Part shown: positions 22,966 to 34,800 of the stretch, one piece after another | How positions within the stretch are numbered: position 1 is the first letter of the stretch | Layout: each line of letters opens with the position of its first letter | Assembly: GCA_030762935.1 (NCBI GenBank) | Contig: CM060883.1 | Coordinates: forward strand, 50,719,001 to 50,783,000 | Source: Hymenopus coronatus | Taxonomy: Eukaryota > Arthropoda > Insecta > Mantodea > Hymenopodidae | Direction of reading: 5' to 3' | Length of the DNA stretch: 64,000 nt | The notes under the pieces: generated by a model | Told to the model about the DNA's origin: nothing | The model's database searches: none | What the model saw: only the letters and a program-made list of their open reading frames with translations | Program-made: the position numbers and the translations under genes

Positions 22966-23251
22966 GCTTGTTATTTATGGACGCTCTTTAACTACTATGG
23001 TTCTCAGCATCCCATTCTAAATTGGGCATGAAAGACCGCTTAATTTTGTTCAGAGGCCTCTCTATCAGGCTTGAGGTTCTTTTACTTGCCATAAATCTAC
23101 GACAGGGGACCAATGGCTTTACTTCCCTTCCGAAGGAAGCCATGCTAAGGATTTTTACACCCAAAAAAATGCATTGTCCTCCGCCGGGTTTGAACCTGCG
23201 ACCTTGGGTATATGAAGTTAGCATGGTAACTATTACACCACGGAGGGCGAC
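22966..23251 (-). mobile_element. tRNA-derived SINE (family A), minus copy
   Basis: Reverse complement of the family. The plus-strand text includes GACGCTCTTTAACTAC (tail side), AGAGGCCTCTCTATC-like words, and the head CCGGGTTTGAACCTGCGACC then ACCACGGAGGGCGAC. The short interval to the foldback element suggests a local insertion hot spot. Confidence 0.75.
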
Positions 23252-23955
23252 AAATTAAATGTCTGTAGTAGGGAGACAAAGGTAACCTTTTGTTCATTAC
23301 CATTAGGTGTATTACACTGAAATCATTGCAAACTATTATATTAGAATTTCTGCTGTCATGGCTCTTCCTAATTTATTTATTTAGAGAAATTTTCCACAGA
23401 AGCACTATATATTCCTAGAGTGATGTGTTGATAACAGATTTTCATTGCTCAGCATTTCAATTCTTGTTCTTTATAAAATTGTGGAACATCATTACTGGAA
23501 AAATTCTGCAGTACTTTTGACAATTTGGCTCCCTCATCCACTTCTTTAACTTAATTAGAAACAACTAAAATAGTGGCATACATAGATATAGAAGCAGATT
23601 GACATATGGTGCTTATGTATGCGAAATAATGCGGGGAGGCAATTCCATGAAAATATGGACATGGGACTAAAAACAAAAAATCTGATCTGATGTCTTACAA
23701 CGGCATAGCTTTTTCTACCCTCTTTCATTTATTGGTGAGCATACAAATTATTCTTACAGAATTTTATTTTTCTAACTATTTGATTAGATAAGCCTTTACA
23801 AAAATAGCTCCATTATGTATGTTGTCACATACAAAGGAATTGATGGTCACACAGTTTTGAATTGATATATACTAGATCCTGACCTTAAAATAATTTTTCC
23901 ATTCAATTATGAACAACTGAATGTCACAAAACATGAAAAGAAGATGAAGTGTTAA
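23252..23955. other. No recognised gene
   Basis: AT-rich sequence. No supported frame, repeat head or terminal repeat was seen. Confidence 0.5.
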
Positions 23956-23959
23956 TTCA

Positions 23960-24260
23960 CACCATTAACAATGGATATCTTGGAAATGGCTGATACCATA
24001 AAAAAGTTATTTGAAATAAATTGTGTATTTTAAATGATCAGCATTCTTGATTAGTAAAATTTTCTCACTTTTATAATTCACCAGTTATGCAAAAGTCATT
24101 ATGAATGAAAAGGATTTCAAAGGTTACTTTGAGAAAATCCAAGATATGCATTCTATTTGTTATGAAAATATTTTAAATATACAGTATTTTAAACATAGTT
24201 GTTATGAGAGAGCTCTATTTGGGAAAATCAAACCTTTCAAAACATGTTGCATATAAAGGA
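23960..24260 (-). repeat. Old, degenerate ACTTTCTCT repeat, minus copy
   Basis: Plus-strand text CAGTTATGCAAAAGTCATTA, GGTTACTTTGAGAAAATCCA and ATGAAAATATTTTAAATATA corresponds to the reverse complement of the repeat's central third. It is strongly diverged, and head and tail are missing. Confidence 0.6.
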
Positions 24261-24529
24261 TAGTTTGAAGTGAGAGAACTTTTCTAATTGTTAATGCACT
24301 TTAGATGTGAAGAGCTGCTAGCATTTGAATAAATAAATACAGGATCCTATGGTTTTTAAATTTAATTTAAGCAGTACACAGGCTAAACTTATAAAGTTAA
24401 GGTTTTCATTTATACTGTTGAGGTAAGGCTATAATGTCTGGCTAGAGTGTATATATGAACTGGATAATTGGAGGGGGGGGGGCTGTAGTATCAAAATTTA
24501 GTCTAAGATTAAGTTATGATAACTTAAAC

Positions 24530-24644
24530 ATTAATATAAAAATAATAGTTGCAACAAATCTTCACTTATCTTTTGGAATCCTTGCCTGGTGAGGATTCCA
24601 AAAGATAAGTGAAGATTTGTTGCAACTGTTATTTTTATATTAAT
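24530..24644. repeat. Near-perfect hairpin (53-bp arms, 9-nt loop)
   Basis: The left arm is 24530-24582, the loop TGCCTGGTG is 24583-24591 and the right arm is 24592-24644. I count one mismatch in 53 pairs. The arms are AT-rich at the base and mixed in the middle (CAACAAATCTTCACTTATC pairs with GATAAGTGAAGATTTGTTG). It may be a small MITE or a recent inverted duplication. If transcribed, it would form a long double-stranded RNA hairpin. Confidence 0.85.
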
Positions 24645-25325
24645 ATTTGTGTTATTCTTCACTGTTACTAGCTTCTTTTTACATTTATGATAACTTAATA
24701 GAATTTGTATAAGAATAGGATTAAATAACTGATTTTGTGATCTTACTTGGGTTTGCAGTTTCTTAAGCCGAACATGCATAATAGCAAAATGCAATATTAC
24801 ATTCAACGATGGTTTTGCTATAATAAGTCTTAAATAATGTGAGAAATTTGCACATGATATGATTCCACACTTTGCAAATACTGGCATCTTCACCTATACC
24901 TCTAATCTAGGCACGTTTTCACTACATTCATCTCTGTTTCTCACTTCCTTTTTTTTTTTTTTTTTTTTTCTTTTTTTGTGCCCAAAGATAGCTTTTACCT
25001 AAGTTATTTCAAATAAAATGTGATTCATGTTTCAAAAATGTTGTAAGCACAGACTTATTCTTACAACCTGGGTGCTTTAGTGCAGCAATCATTCTGTAAT
25101 TACTGTTAATTACTCCATTAAATGATAACAGCATTTTTACCAGAAAATGTTGAGGGCCCTAAGCCACAAGGCAATAGACAAAAGTGTTTTTAAGAGCGGA
25201 GCGGAGTTTTTGCGGCCTAATAGGCCTAATAAATGCAGAAGGAATTACGACAAAACTTAGCCAAGGGATCAGCCCATTTAAAATCCCAACTATCCATGCA
25301 ACAAGCATAGGAGAAACTTTTTTTA

Positions 25326-25360
<35 letters not shown>

Positions 25361-26365
25361 TGTATTTCTTATTGTAATTCATAATGCACACAATGAAAAA
25401 CTTCATTTCATACACAGTGTTCTCAATCTGCAAAATTGGATAACTAATGAAACTACTTTTCTCTTCACCTGAGTTATATTAAATTTTTCTTTGCTTGTAT
25501 ATAGCCAACAATCCCTTATGTATTCTACAAGTCCCTGGCAGAATAAACTAAGTGGATATCAGGGCTTCTGGGGTTACTCATTGGCATTCCATTTCCAAAA
25601 TGTTGATTACATATTCGTAAATTTGATGTACATAAGTGTCTATGGTTTCCCACTTATTGCTGGCTGCTTCAGAGCTTTGATCCGTGCTTCTCTTCTGAGG
25701 ATATGTATGGCAAGTAGCAGTTGGAAAACGAAAGAATTTAGTTTCTGGGGGAGTTTTTTCCATGGGTGTAATTGTAGCTAAACACTGAATGATTTCCTGC
25801 GACTGCCACTTGCTTCAGAATTAGAATTCATCGTGTAACAAACTGCTCTGTTTTCTTCAACGAATGAACGAACGAACATGCTCAATGTTTCATAATTAGC
25901 ATTATTGCAAGATACACAGGAAGACTAGTTGAGCTCCTGCAGGTTGCAGCATTCTATTTACACGAGGCCTTAAAAGCGTTCCCAGAATTAATTATCTACG
26001 TTAATATTAATATATATCGTGACATTTCTGTATAGTGACCATAACCTTACCTTGATGTGAGCCACTGAGCTATCGCTTGTTTATTTATTATAAATATTTG
26101 CATTGATAAGTTTTAATAGTGAGAGAGAATAATACGCACGAATGTGTGAATTTCTCACATTGTTAATATGTTCTACTTTTACAATCAACATCTGTTCCAC
26201 TCCACATGAATAAACAATAACAAAGTAAACACATGCTTCGCAAATTAATTTCTGCGTTGCCAACCCTCTTCGTCAAAATTTCTCTTTCCTATTAAGTTTT
26301 ATAGATATTGGTATTGTAAGGATTAAACCTCTAGGGTTTAAACAGTTTGTCTATTCCTTGTTATT
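24645..26365. other. No firm gene; poly-T and poly-A runs
   Basis: A 20+ base T run lies at about 24949-24969 and a 28-base A run at about 25333-25360. Such runs mark retroposed ends, but the elements could not be named. On the minus strand near 25840-25578 an ATG opens MNSNSEASGSRRKSFSV before a stop. A frame with EKTPPETKFFRFPTATCHTY follows. This may be a broken transposon protein or a stray exon; I cannot assign it. Confidence 0.4.
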
Positions 26366-26497
26366 ACTTTCTCTAGCCCCATATGTACAATGTACATAGG
26401 GATAGAGAAGGTATTGTAATGCACCCAAAAATTCGATACCGAGATTTCACTGGAATACATATGTTTTGGGCACCCTGAGTCCGAAAAAAGCATTTTT
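26366..26497 (+). repeat. ACTTTCTCT repeat, head fragment
   Basis: The head is ACTTTCTCTAGCCCCATATG with the opposing arm TGTACATAGGGATAGAGAAG. It runs about 130 bp, to GCATTTTT, and is then replaced by a new head. The same head-fragment plus full-copy arrangement recurs at 34167-34300. Confidence 0.85.
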
Positions 26498-27388
26498 ATT
26501 TTCTCTATAAGCACTATGTACATATTGTATAGAGAATGTATTGCACTCCACCAAAAAATTCGATACCGAGATTTCACCGGAAATATATGCTTTAGGGTCC
26601 CCTTTATCTACAAAAAACATTTTTGGAAAAAGGTCCGTGTGTGTGTGTGTGTGTGTGTATGTGTGTGTGTCCGTGTGTCCGTGTGTCTGTGAACACGATA
26701 ACTCAAAAACGAAAAGTCGGTAAAATACCAAACTTGGCATTTAAGTTTTGTATCTTCCAGGGATGCGACACGAAGCTTTTGAGAAAAATTCCCCCACCCC
26801 CAACTACCCTTTACATGGAACTTTCTTCGAAAATTTTGATTTTCTCAAAAATGGCTCTAATGATTTTGATTAAAATTTCGTATATGAAAGATATTTACCT
26901 GACAAAAAAAATGTATATCTTGAATTTTCTGGGAATAGCCTCTGAAGAGTAGTTTATTCTGGATGAATTTTACTAAATTTTGAATAACTGCTAAACCGTA
27001 AGAGATGGACAAAAACTTACTACACAAAAATGTAGAGCACGTTAAAACACACAATTTATGTTATATACATTTTTTTTCGTGGAGTTCGTCGTTTTTTTGA
27101 CATTCCTTATTTTTGGTTTCTGCTATGAAAAACTTATACATTTCTCATACAGGAATTTGTCAACTGCTGTCCATACAAACAAAGGAACTTCAGTGACATA
27201 GCAACGAGCGTTTGACTATGACTTTAATCTATGGTACTCCCTTATTTCATCTCTACTTAAAAGGAAGCAAGTAATATGGCTATTTCTGCTTAGGTTTTAC
27301 TGATTAGCATGAAGTTAATAGTTTTTTTAAGAATAATTTTTTGCAGGGATATAGAGAAAGCCATGTGAATGGTACACATCAGATTTTT
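26498..27388 (+). repeat. ACTTTCTCT repeat, full plus copy
   Basis: The head is ATTTTCTCTATAAGCACTAT. The GT tract with GTGTCCGTGTGTCCGTG spacing is at about 26634-26690. The palindrome ACCAAACTTGG is near 26728 and the tail GTGAATGGTACACATCAGAT ends at 27388. Confidence 0.85.
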
Positions 27389-27409
27389 AAAAAAAAGGTC
27401 CGTGCGTGT

Positions 27410-27448
<39 letters not shown>

Positions 27449-27902
27449 TGTGGACAGCATAGCCACAAAACGAAAACACCGTTAAATACCAAACTTGGTA
27501 TTTAGGTTTAGTATCTTCCAAGGATGCGACACGAAGATTTTCAAAAAATCCCCCTGCCACAACCTACCCTTTACATGGAAAAAATTTCGAAAATTTTGAT
27601 TTTCTTAAAAATGGCTCTAACGATTTTGATTAAAATCCCGTATATTAAAACTATTTATGTCCGCAATAAAATGTATATCTCCAATTTTTGGGGAATATCC
27701 TCTGAATAGTTCTTTATTCTGAATGAATTTTGCTTAACTGCTAAACCGTAAGACATTAAAAGAAAAAAAAAGAAAAAAAAAAGAAAAAGAAAACCCTCAC
27801 TGGACAAAAAGATACATCACGTCAAAACACACAATTTATGCCCTTTACGTTTTTGTTGTGGAGGTAACCGTTTCCGAGATATTCCTTGTTACTGGTTTCA
27901 AT
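27389..27902 (+). repeat. ACTTTCTCT repeat, headless copy after a tail
   Basis: Directly after the previous tail, the unit restarts at AAAAAGGTCCGTGCGTG without its head. It goes through a long GT tract (27409-27446) and ends in the middle of the unit near GGTTTCAATTG. Headless restarts at the same internal point also occur at 35201. Confidence 0.8.
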
Positions 27903-28032
27903 TGTTGTACATCTTCTTAATACTCCATTTAACGAAAGAAAACTCCAAATACTATGCTGTAATGTGAATGAGTTCCTGTCTTACCAGTTTTCGATATATT
28001 CATATTTACAGTTCACTACTTCATCAGCTCTA

Positions 28033-28496
28033 TTAACCCTTTCAAGCCCAACGGTACCATATGGAACCTTTATCTGTATTGTTTCAGATGGGTAAAGAAT
28101 AACGTTCAATAATTCTCTACCTTCATTGTGTATATTCAGGTGTTTTCTTTAAATTTAATAATATTAACACAGCATAAAGCATGCAAATATCTTCAAAATA
28201 CATTTTTTTTCTAATAAATATAGAACTTTATTCCACTACAATGCTACAATCAAAACTTAGGTCAATTGCGTTTATTTTACCTAAACCCATCCCTTCCTTT
28301 ATCGAAGTAGCAATGTAGCGAGGATTCCAATCTAGGTTAACCTGTGACATTGAAATCTTGAAAACTTTAGTGTTCTAGAACTTTAAGCAACTGAGAGATC
28401 AGGTAGGACCAACTGTTTAAGACAACTATGCATCCTATGGCATTAATTTTCAAAAAGCGATGTATATTGAAAACAAAACGGGCTGGAAAGGGTTAT
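28033..28496. mobile_element. piggyBac-like MITE
   Basis: The element is 28037-28492. The left end TTAA|CCCTTTCAAGCCC and the right end GGGCTGGAAAGGG|TTAT form 13-bp inverted repeats with one mismatch. They are flanked by TTAA and TTAT, which fits the TTAA target of piggyBac elements with one later change. The 456 bp contain no transposase. Confidence 0.65.
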
Positions 28497-28576
28497 ACCA
28501 TTAGGACTGTTGCCTAGCTTTCCCCGATCACCTTTATAAACATGTCTATCGATTCATTAGATCTTAATACATTTTT

Positions 28577-29430
28577 ATTTTCTCTACACGCACTGTGTAC
28601 ATGGTGTATAGAGAAGATATTGCAATCCATTCAAAATTCTATATCTAAATACACGTTTTAGCATCCCTGTACCCAAAAAGGCATTTTTTGAAAAAGGCCC
28701 GTGTGTGTGCGTGACCGTGTGTCAGTGTGCCGGGGAACACAATAACTCAAAAACGAAAAATCGGTAAAATACCAAACTTGGTATTTAAGTTTAGTATCTT
28801 CCAGAGATGCGAAACGAAGATTTAAAGCAAATTCCCACACCCTAAACTACCCTTTACATGGATAAAATTCGAAAATTTTCTAAAAAATGGCTTTAAGGAT
28901 TTTGATAAAAATACCGTACATTAAAGATATTTACATCACAAATAAAATGTATATCTTGCATTTTCTGGGAATAGCCTCTAAAGACCTCTTTATTCTGTAT
29001 GAATTTTGCTTAACTGGTATACTGTAAGGGATAGACAAAAAACTTATTTCATAAATAATGTAGATCGCGTTAAAACACACAATTTATGCCATATATGTTT
29101 TTTCGTAGAGTTGACCATTCATAAGATATTCCCTATTATTTGTTTCAAATTTAAACTACTTAAAATTTTCTCAGACGGAAAGTTGTAAACTGGTCATGCA
29201 AAGAAACGGATTTCAACCACATGGCAACCAGCTTTTAAACGATTTGGCTATCGCTTTAGCCTAGTGTTTTCCCTTATTTACCTTCTACTTACACGAAAGC
29301 AAGTAATTAAGACAATTTCTGCTAATATTTATGCCAATTATCATAAATTAGATAGATGAACAAGCTGTTTAACAATAATTTGTTACAGAGATGTAGAAAA
29401 AGTCATGTGAATGGAATAATACGATATTTT
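28577..29430 (+). repeat. ACTTTCTCT repeat, plus copy
   Basis: The head ATTTTCTCTACACGCACTGT pairs with GTACATGGTGTATAGAGAAG. The landmark blocks follow in order to the tail GTCATGTGAATGGAATAATA. It is the last copy before the lipase gene, 410 bp upstream of its start codon. Confidence 0.8.
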
Positions 29431-29839
29431 GTAAAATAAATACAATATGTAAATAAAAAACAGTTGACAGCTACCAAGCAAAATAACGAGAAGCTGAAAG
29501 CGGAAGACTTCAAGTTTGGTTTCACTTCATGCAAAGTGTGATGGGCAGGTTATTGGTGCCCAACTCTGTATATTCATTCGCAGTTAGCTATACGAGAGTT
29601 ATGGGTCAGTTAATGCGATACGCTTGTCATTTATCTGTAACTCAAAAATCTAGAACGGTAAATCATGCTTGCTGTAATTGCTGGGAAACCAGAAATTGCA
29701 AACCAACAGTTATTCATTAGTAATGCAGTTAAGCTGTTTCTTGGATGACAGTTGAAGTAGAACATTTTCAAACGTCAATGCATGAAGTAAGCGGCACGAG
29801 GGTGCTTTTTCCTGTAATAAGTAGACAATAGCGTATACT
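29431..29839 (+). promoter_or_regulatory. Presumed 5' flank/5'UTR of the lipase gene
   Basis: A 409-bp unique interval lies between the repeat tail and the lipase ATG. I saw no clear TATA box or arthropod initiator at a convincing distance, so the start site is open and an upstream non-coding exon is possible. A 63-residue frame at 29529-29720 has no motif. Confidence 0.3.
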
Positions 29840-29947
29840 ATGGACTGTTCAGTTGTTTATTATGTTGTTATTCTTTGGCTTGGAGGATTAGCCGGAAAAG
29901 GATTAGGATTTCTACAAACTCCGGATCCCGACTTTGGTCTACTCACG
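29840..29947 (+). CDS. Lipase exon 1 (signal peptide)
   Basis: 36 codons from ATG, ending ACG|GTAAGA in phase 0. It encodes the short N-terminus MDCS, a hydrophobic core and [15 protein letters not shown]. The start is the only Met before the hydrophobic stretch. Confidence 0.85.
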
Positions 29948-31775
29948 GTAAGACCGTTTGTATGTATTATGTTCGAAATGCTTGTTACATTGTCTAGCAC
30001 GTATGTATATAATGTATATATTAGACAGAGAATATTATATTCCACTAAAAAATTCGATGTCAAAATTTCACCGAAAATACAGTTTTGATGTCCTTGTTTG
30101 GGTCTACGTGTGTGTGTGTGTGCGTGTGGTGTGTGTGTGTGCGTGTGGTGTGTGCGTGTGGTGTGTGTGCGTGTGGTGCGTGCGTGCGTGCGTGCGTGCG
30201 ACACGAAGCTTTACAAAAAAAAATCGCCCCCCATAGCAAACTTCGCTTTACATTTTTGAAAATTTTGTTTTTCTCAAAATAGCTCTAACGATTTTGATTA
30301 AAATACCGTACAAAAAGATATTTAAACTACAAATAAAATTTGTATTTTGTGGGAATAGCATCTGAAGATCTTTAATTCTGGAAGAGTATTGCAGAATTTC
30401 GCATAACGGTTTAACCGTAAGAGATAGACAAAGATTTAATATACAAAAAATGTAGATCTCGTTAAAACACATTATTTATTTTATATACGTTTTTCTTGTT
30501 GAGTTTAACGTTTTTCAGATATTCCTTGTTATTGGTCTCAGTTTTAAACTATCAACTTTTCTCACATGGAGCCATGTAAAGCGAACCGAACCTCAAGTGT
30601 TTCACGTTGCGACCAGCTTTTAAAAGATTTGGCTACCGGTTTAGCCTAATGTATTCATTTATTTCCCTTCTACTTACAAGGAAGCAAGTAATAAGACTAA
30701 TTCTGCTAATGTTTGTTTCGATTAACATGGTGTAGATAAAAGAATAGTTTGTATTTGGAACAGCTAGAGAAAGTTATGTGAATGGAACACGTTAGATTTT
30801 TAAAACTTGATTGGTATAATTGGACTAAAATTTTCAATGCCAGATTAGTTCTGATAACCGAGAGAGGTGGCGCCGCCACAAAGTAAAGACCTCGCATTTG
30901 AGAAGTCACAGGTTCATTCCCTGTGACTGTGCACTCTAATTTTTTTTTTTTTTTTTTTTTTTTTTGTGGTTTCCTCTTGTCAGCCAAGGTCGCGGGTTCA
31001 AATCCGACTCAGACCGATCGTTTTTAAGCGTGCTCAAAAGCAACAGATCCATGTCAGGTAGATTTACTGCCATATAAAATAACTGTAAAACTCTCCTTAT
31101 CCATGTAACTCGCTCAAACGAAAACTTGGGATTTGTCGAATATAAGTCATGTAAGATACTTGCCTACTCCCCACAGCTGAGGTGGACATTTGTTTCTTCC
31201 ACTTTGTATGAAAACGAATTTTCTAGTTTTAAATGGGCCCAAATACAAAGTCAAGTGATTTAGCAAAGGTAGAATGTTTCTGTATCCCTCTATGACCTAG
31301 ATCGTCAAGTCACGGAATATACCCAACTTCAATCCCAACAGTGGGATTGCGAATTTTAAGTCCTGGGTATAGGACCGTTTGTGCTCAGTATCACGAGGAA
31401 ATTAGGCAGCTGCGCTGAGCAGGATCCTAACCCTAATAACCAATATTCCTGATGGGTGATGTGTGTTGCTGGTCCCACCACTTCCCCTTAGAACGTTTCT
31501 CTATCTCTCTATGTCCTAGACCGTCAATCCACGGAATATACCCGGCTTCAATCCCAACCGTGGGGTGGCGAATTTTAAATCCTGGATATAGGACAGTTTT
31601 CTACTCAGTATCACGAGGAAATTAGGCAGCTGCGCTGAGCAGGATCCTGACCCTGATAACCAATATTCCTGATAGGGGATGTGTGATGCCACCACTTCCC
31701 CTGCTTGAGTGAGGCCGACAGTCGGGTTGGCAGCCCAAGACCCTTAAGGCTGTAGTGGAAAGGCATCATTAGATA

Positions 31776-31846
<71 letters not shown>

Positions 31847-34800
31847 TATAATGATTTATATCTGCAGAAATATTTGTATAACAAATTAAAATCATATACA
31901 TAAAATTTGGCTAAGAAAAATGTCTCTACCTGCAGTGTTTAAAAGAATTATATTTGTGTTTCACAGCCAGAGCTTCTGGACAGATACGGCTACCCCGTGG
32001 AGATACACGATGTCGTGACTGAAGATGGGTATATCCTACAGCTGCATCGCATACCTCGAGGAAAAGATCTACCCAGTACTCACCGGGGTCATCCAGTTTT
32101 GTTACAACATGGTATTCTGGCTAGCTCAGGTGACTGGATCGTTATGGGGCCAGAAAAGTCTTTAGGTAAACGTACTGTGTGTGTTTGTTTTCTTCTAGGT
32201 TATAACGGAACCTTTTAGGCATTTGTTCAATTGTTCGAAATCGTCTGCTGATGCCAGACGGTTCTAAGGGTTTCCTATCGTGTAATCTGTATTGTAACTG
32301 TTGACGTGGCTAGCCTACAGTTTTCTATACATTTGTTCACGTAAGATTTTACTTTTTACTTTCTCTGGCACGTTAGTACAGTGTACATACCTAGTAGACA
32401 GAGAAGATAATTCGATGTGGAGATTTCATCAGAAATATATGTTCTGAGGTCCCCTGAGTCTGAAAAAGTAGTTTTAGGAAAAGGTTCATGTGTGTGTCCA
32501 TGGACAGTATAGCTAAAAAACTAAAAAGCCGTAAAATACTAAACTTGTTGCTTAAGCAGTATCTTCCAAGGATGCGACACGAAGATTTTTACAGAAAATC
32601 CTCCGCCTCAAACTACTTTTTATATGGAAAAAAATTGAATTTTTTGTTTTTACAAAAATCGCTCTAACGATTTTGATTAAAATGCTGTATATTAAAGATA
32701 TTCACATACAAAAAAATGCGTATCCTGAGCTTTCTGGGAACAGCTTCCGAAGTGGTGTTCACTCTGGATGAATTTTGCTGAAATTACTTTTTATATGGAA
32801 CATGTTTTGAAATGTTTGTTTTTATCAAAAATGTCTAACGATTTTGATTAAAACACTGTTATTAAAGATATTCACATCAAAAATAAAATGTATATGTTGA
32901 ACTTTCTGGGAATAGCTTCTGAAGTCTTGTTCATTCTGGATCAGTTTTGCTGAAATTTTCATAACTGGAAATCGTAAGAAATAGAACAAAAATTACTACA
33001 GAAAGAAAAATGTAGATCTCGTTAAAACACACAATTTATACCCTGTACGTTTTTGTCGTAGAGTTGACCGTTTCCAAGCTATTCAGTGGAAATTGGTTTC
33101 AATGTTAAGCTACTTGATATTTTTCTGAAACGGTAGTTTGACGAACCTCCGTTTGTCTTTTATTTACTCCTGGCAAGCAAAGAGAACGGAATTTCAATTG
33201 TTTCACATTGCGACCGGCTTTAAAAGGAATTATATCTTTAGCCTAGTGTATTCCCTTATCTCCCTCTACTTATAAAGAAGCAAGTAATAAGACTAATTCT
33301 GCTCATATTTATCTGCATTAGCATGAGGCAAACAAAAGAATAATCTTTTGTAAGAGCTGTTTGTTTGCGAAAGAACTAGAGAAAGTCATGTGAATGGAGC
33401 ACATCCGATTTTTACTTTCTCTATACGCACTATGTACAGTGCATAGAAAAGGTATTGCACTCCACCCAAAAATTCGATACCGAGATTTCACTGGAAATAT
33501 ATGTTTTAGGGTCCCCTGTATCCATAAAAAGCATTTTTAGAAAAAGGTCCGTGTGTCTATGAACACGATAACTCAAAAACGAAAAGTCGGTAAAATACCA
33601 AACTTGGTATTTAAGTTTAGTATCTACCAGGGATGCGACACGAAGATTTGGAGAAAAATCCCACCACCACAAATACATTTTACATGGAACTTTTTTCGAA
33701 AATTTTGATTTTTCTAAAAAATGGCTCTAACGATTTTAATTAAAATATCGTATATTAAAGATATTTACCTGACAAATAAATTTTATATCTTGAATTTTCT
33801 GGGAATAGCCTCTGAACCTACTTTATTCTAGATGAATTTTACGGAATTTTGCATAACTGCTAAACCGTAAGAGATAGACAAAAACATACCATACAAAAAG
33901 TGTAGAGCGCGTTAAAGCACACAATTTATGTTATATAAATTTTTCTCGTGGAGTTGATCATTTTTGAGTTATTCCTTTTTTTTTTATTTCACCTTTAAAA
34001 AACGTATGCTTTTCTCACACCGGAATTTGTCAATTCCTGTCCATGCAAACAAAGGCGCTTCAGTCACATAGCAACCAGCTTTTGACTATCACTTTAACGT
34101 ATGGTACTCCCTTATTTCTCTTCTACTTACAAGGAAGCAAGTAATAAGACTATTTCAGCTCTTTTTACTTTCTCTAGCCCCATATATACAATGTACATAG
34201 GGATAGAGAAGGCATTGTAATGCACGCAAAAATTCCATACCGAGATTTCACCGGAAATATAACTTTTGGCGTCCCCTGAGTCCAAAAAAAAGCATTTTTA
34301 CTTTCTCTATATGCACTATGCACATAGTGTATAGAGAAGGTATTGCATTCCACCCAAAAATTCGATACTGAGATTTCACCGGAAATATGTTTTGGGATCC
34401 CCAATATCCAAAAAAAGCATTTTCACAAAAAGGTCCGTGTGTGTATGTGTGTGTGTCCGTGTGTCCGTGTGTCTGTGATAACTCAAAAAAGAAATGTCGG
34501 TAAAATACCAGACTTGGCATTTAAGTTTAGTATCTTCTAAGGATGCGACACGAAGATTTTGAGAAAAATCCCCACCCCCAACTACCCTTTTCATGGAATT
34601 TTTTTCGAAAATGTTTATTTTCTCAAAAATGGCTCTAACGATTTTGATTAAAATTTCGTATATTAAAGATATTTACCTGACAAATAAAATTTATATCTTG
34701 AATTTTCTGGGAATAGCCTCTGAACAGTAGTTTATTTTGGATGAATTTTACTGAATTTTGAATAACTGCTAAACCGTAAGAGATGGACAAAAACTTACTC

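Noticed and set aside
23176..23251. Functional tRNA gene
   Set aside because: It is the head of a SINE: the same body follows in several copies, and acceptor-stem pairing is imperfect.
24531..24893. 120-residue minus frame
   Set aside because: It runs through the near-perfect hairpin and AT-rich DNA and has no family motif.
26541..26740. Open frames rich in Val-Cys or His-Thr across GT/CA tracts (also near 20664-21082, 30085-30282, 34248-34594, 41005-41187)
   Set aside because: They are translations of the microsatellite in the ACTTTCTCT repeat and exist in both strands of each copy; not genes.
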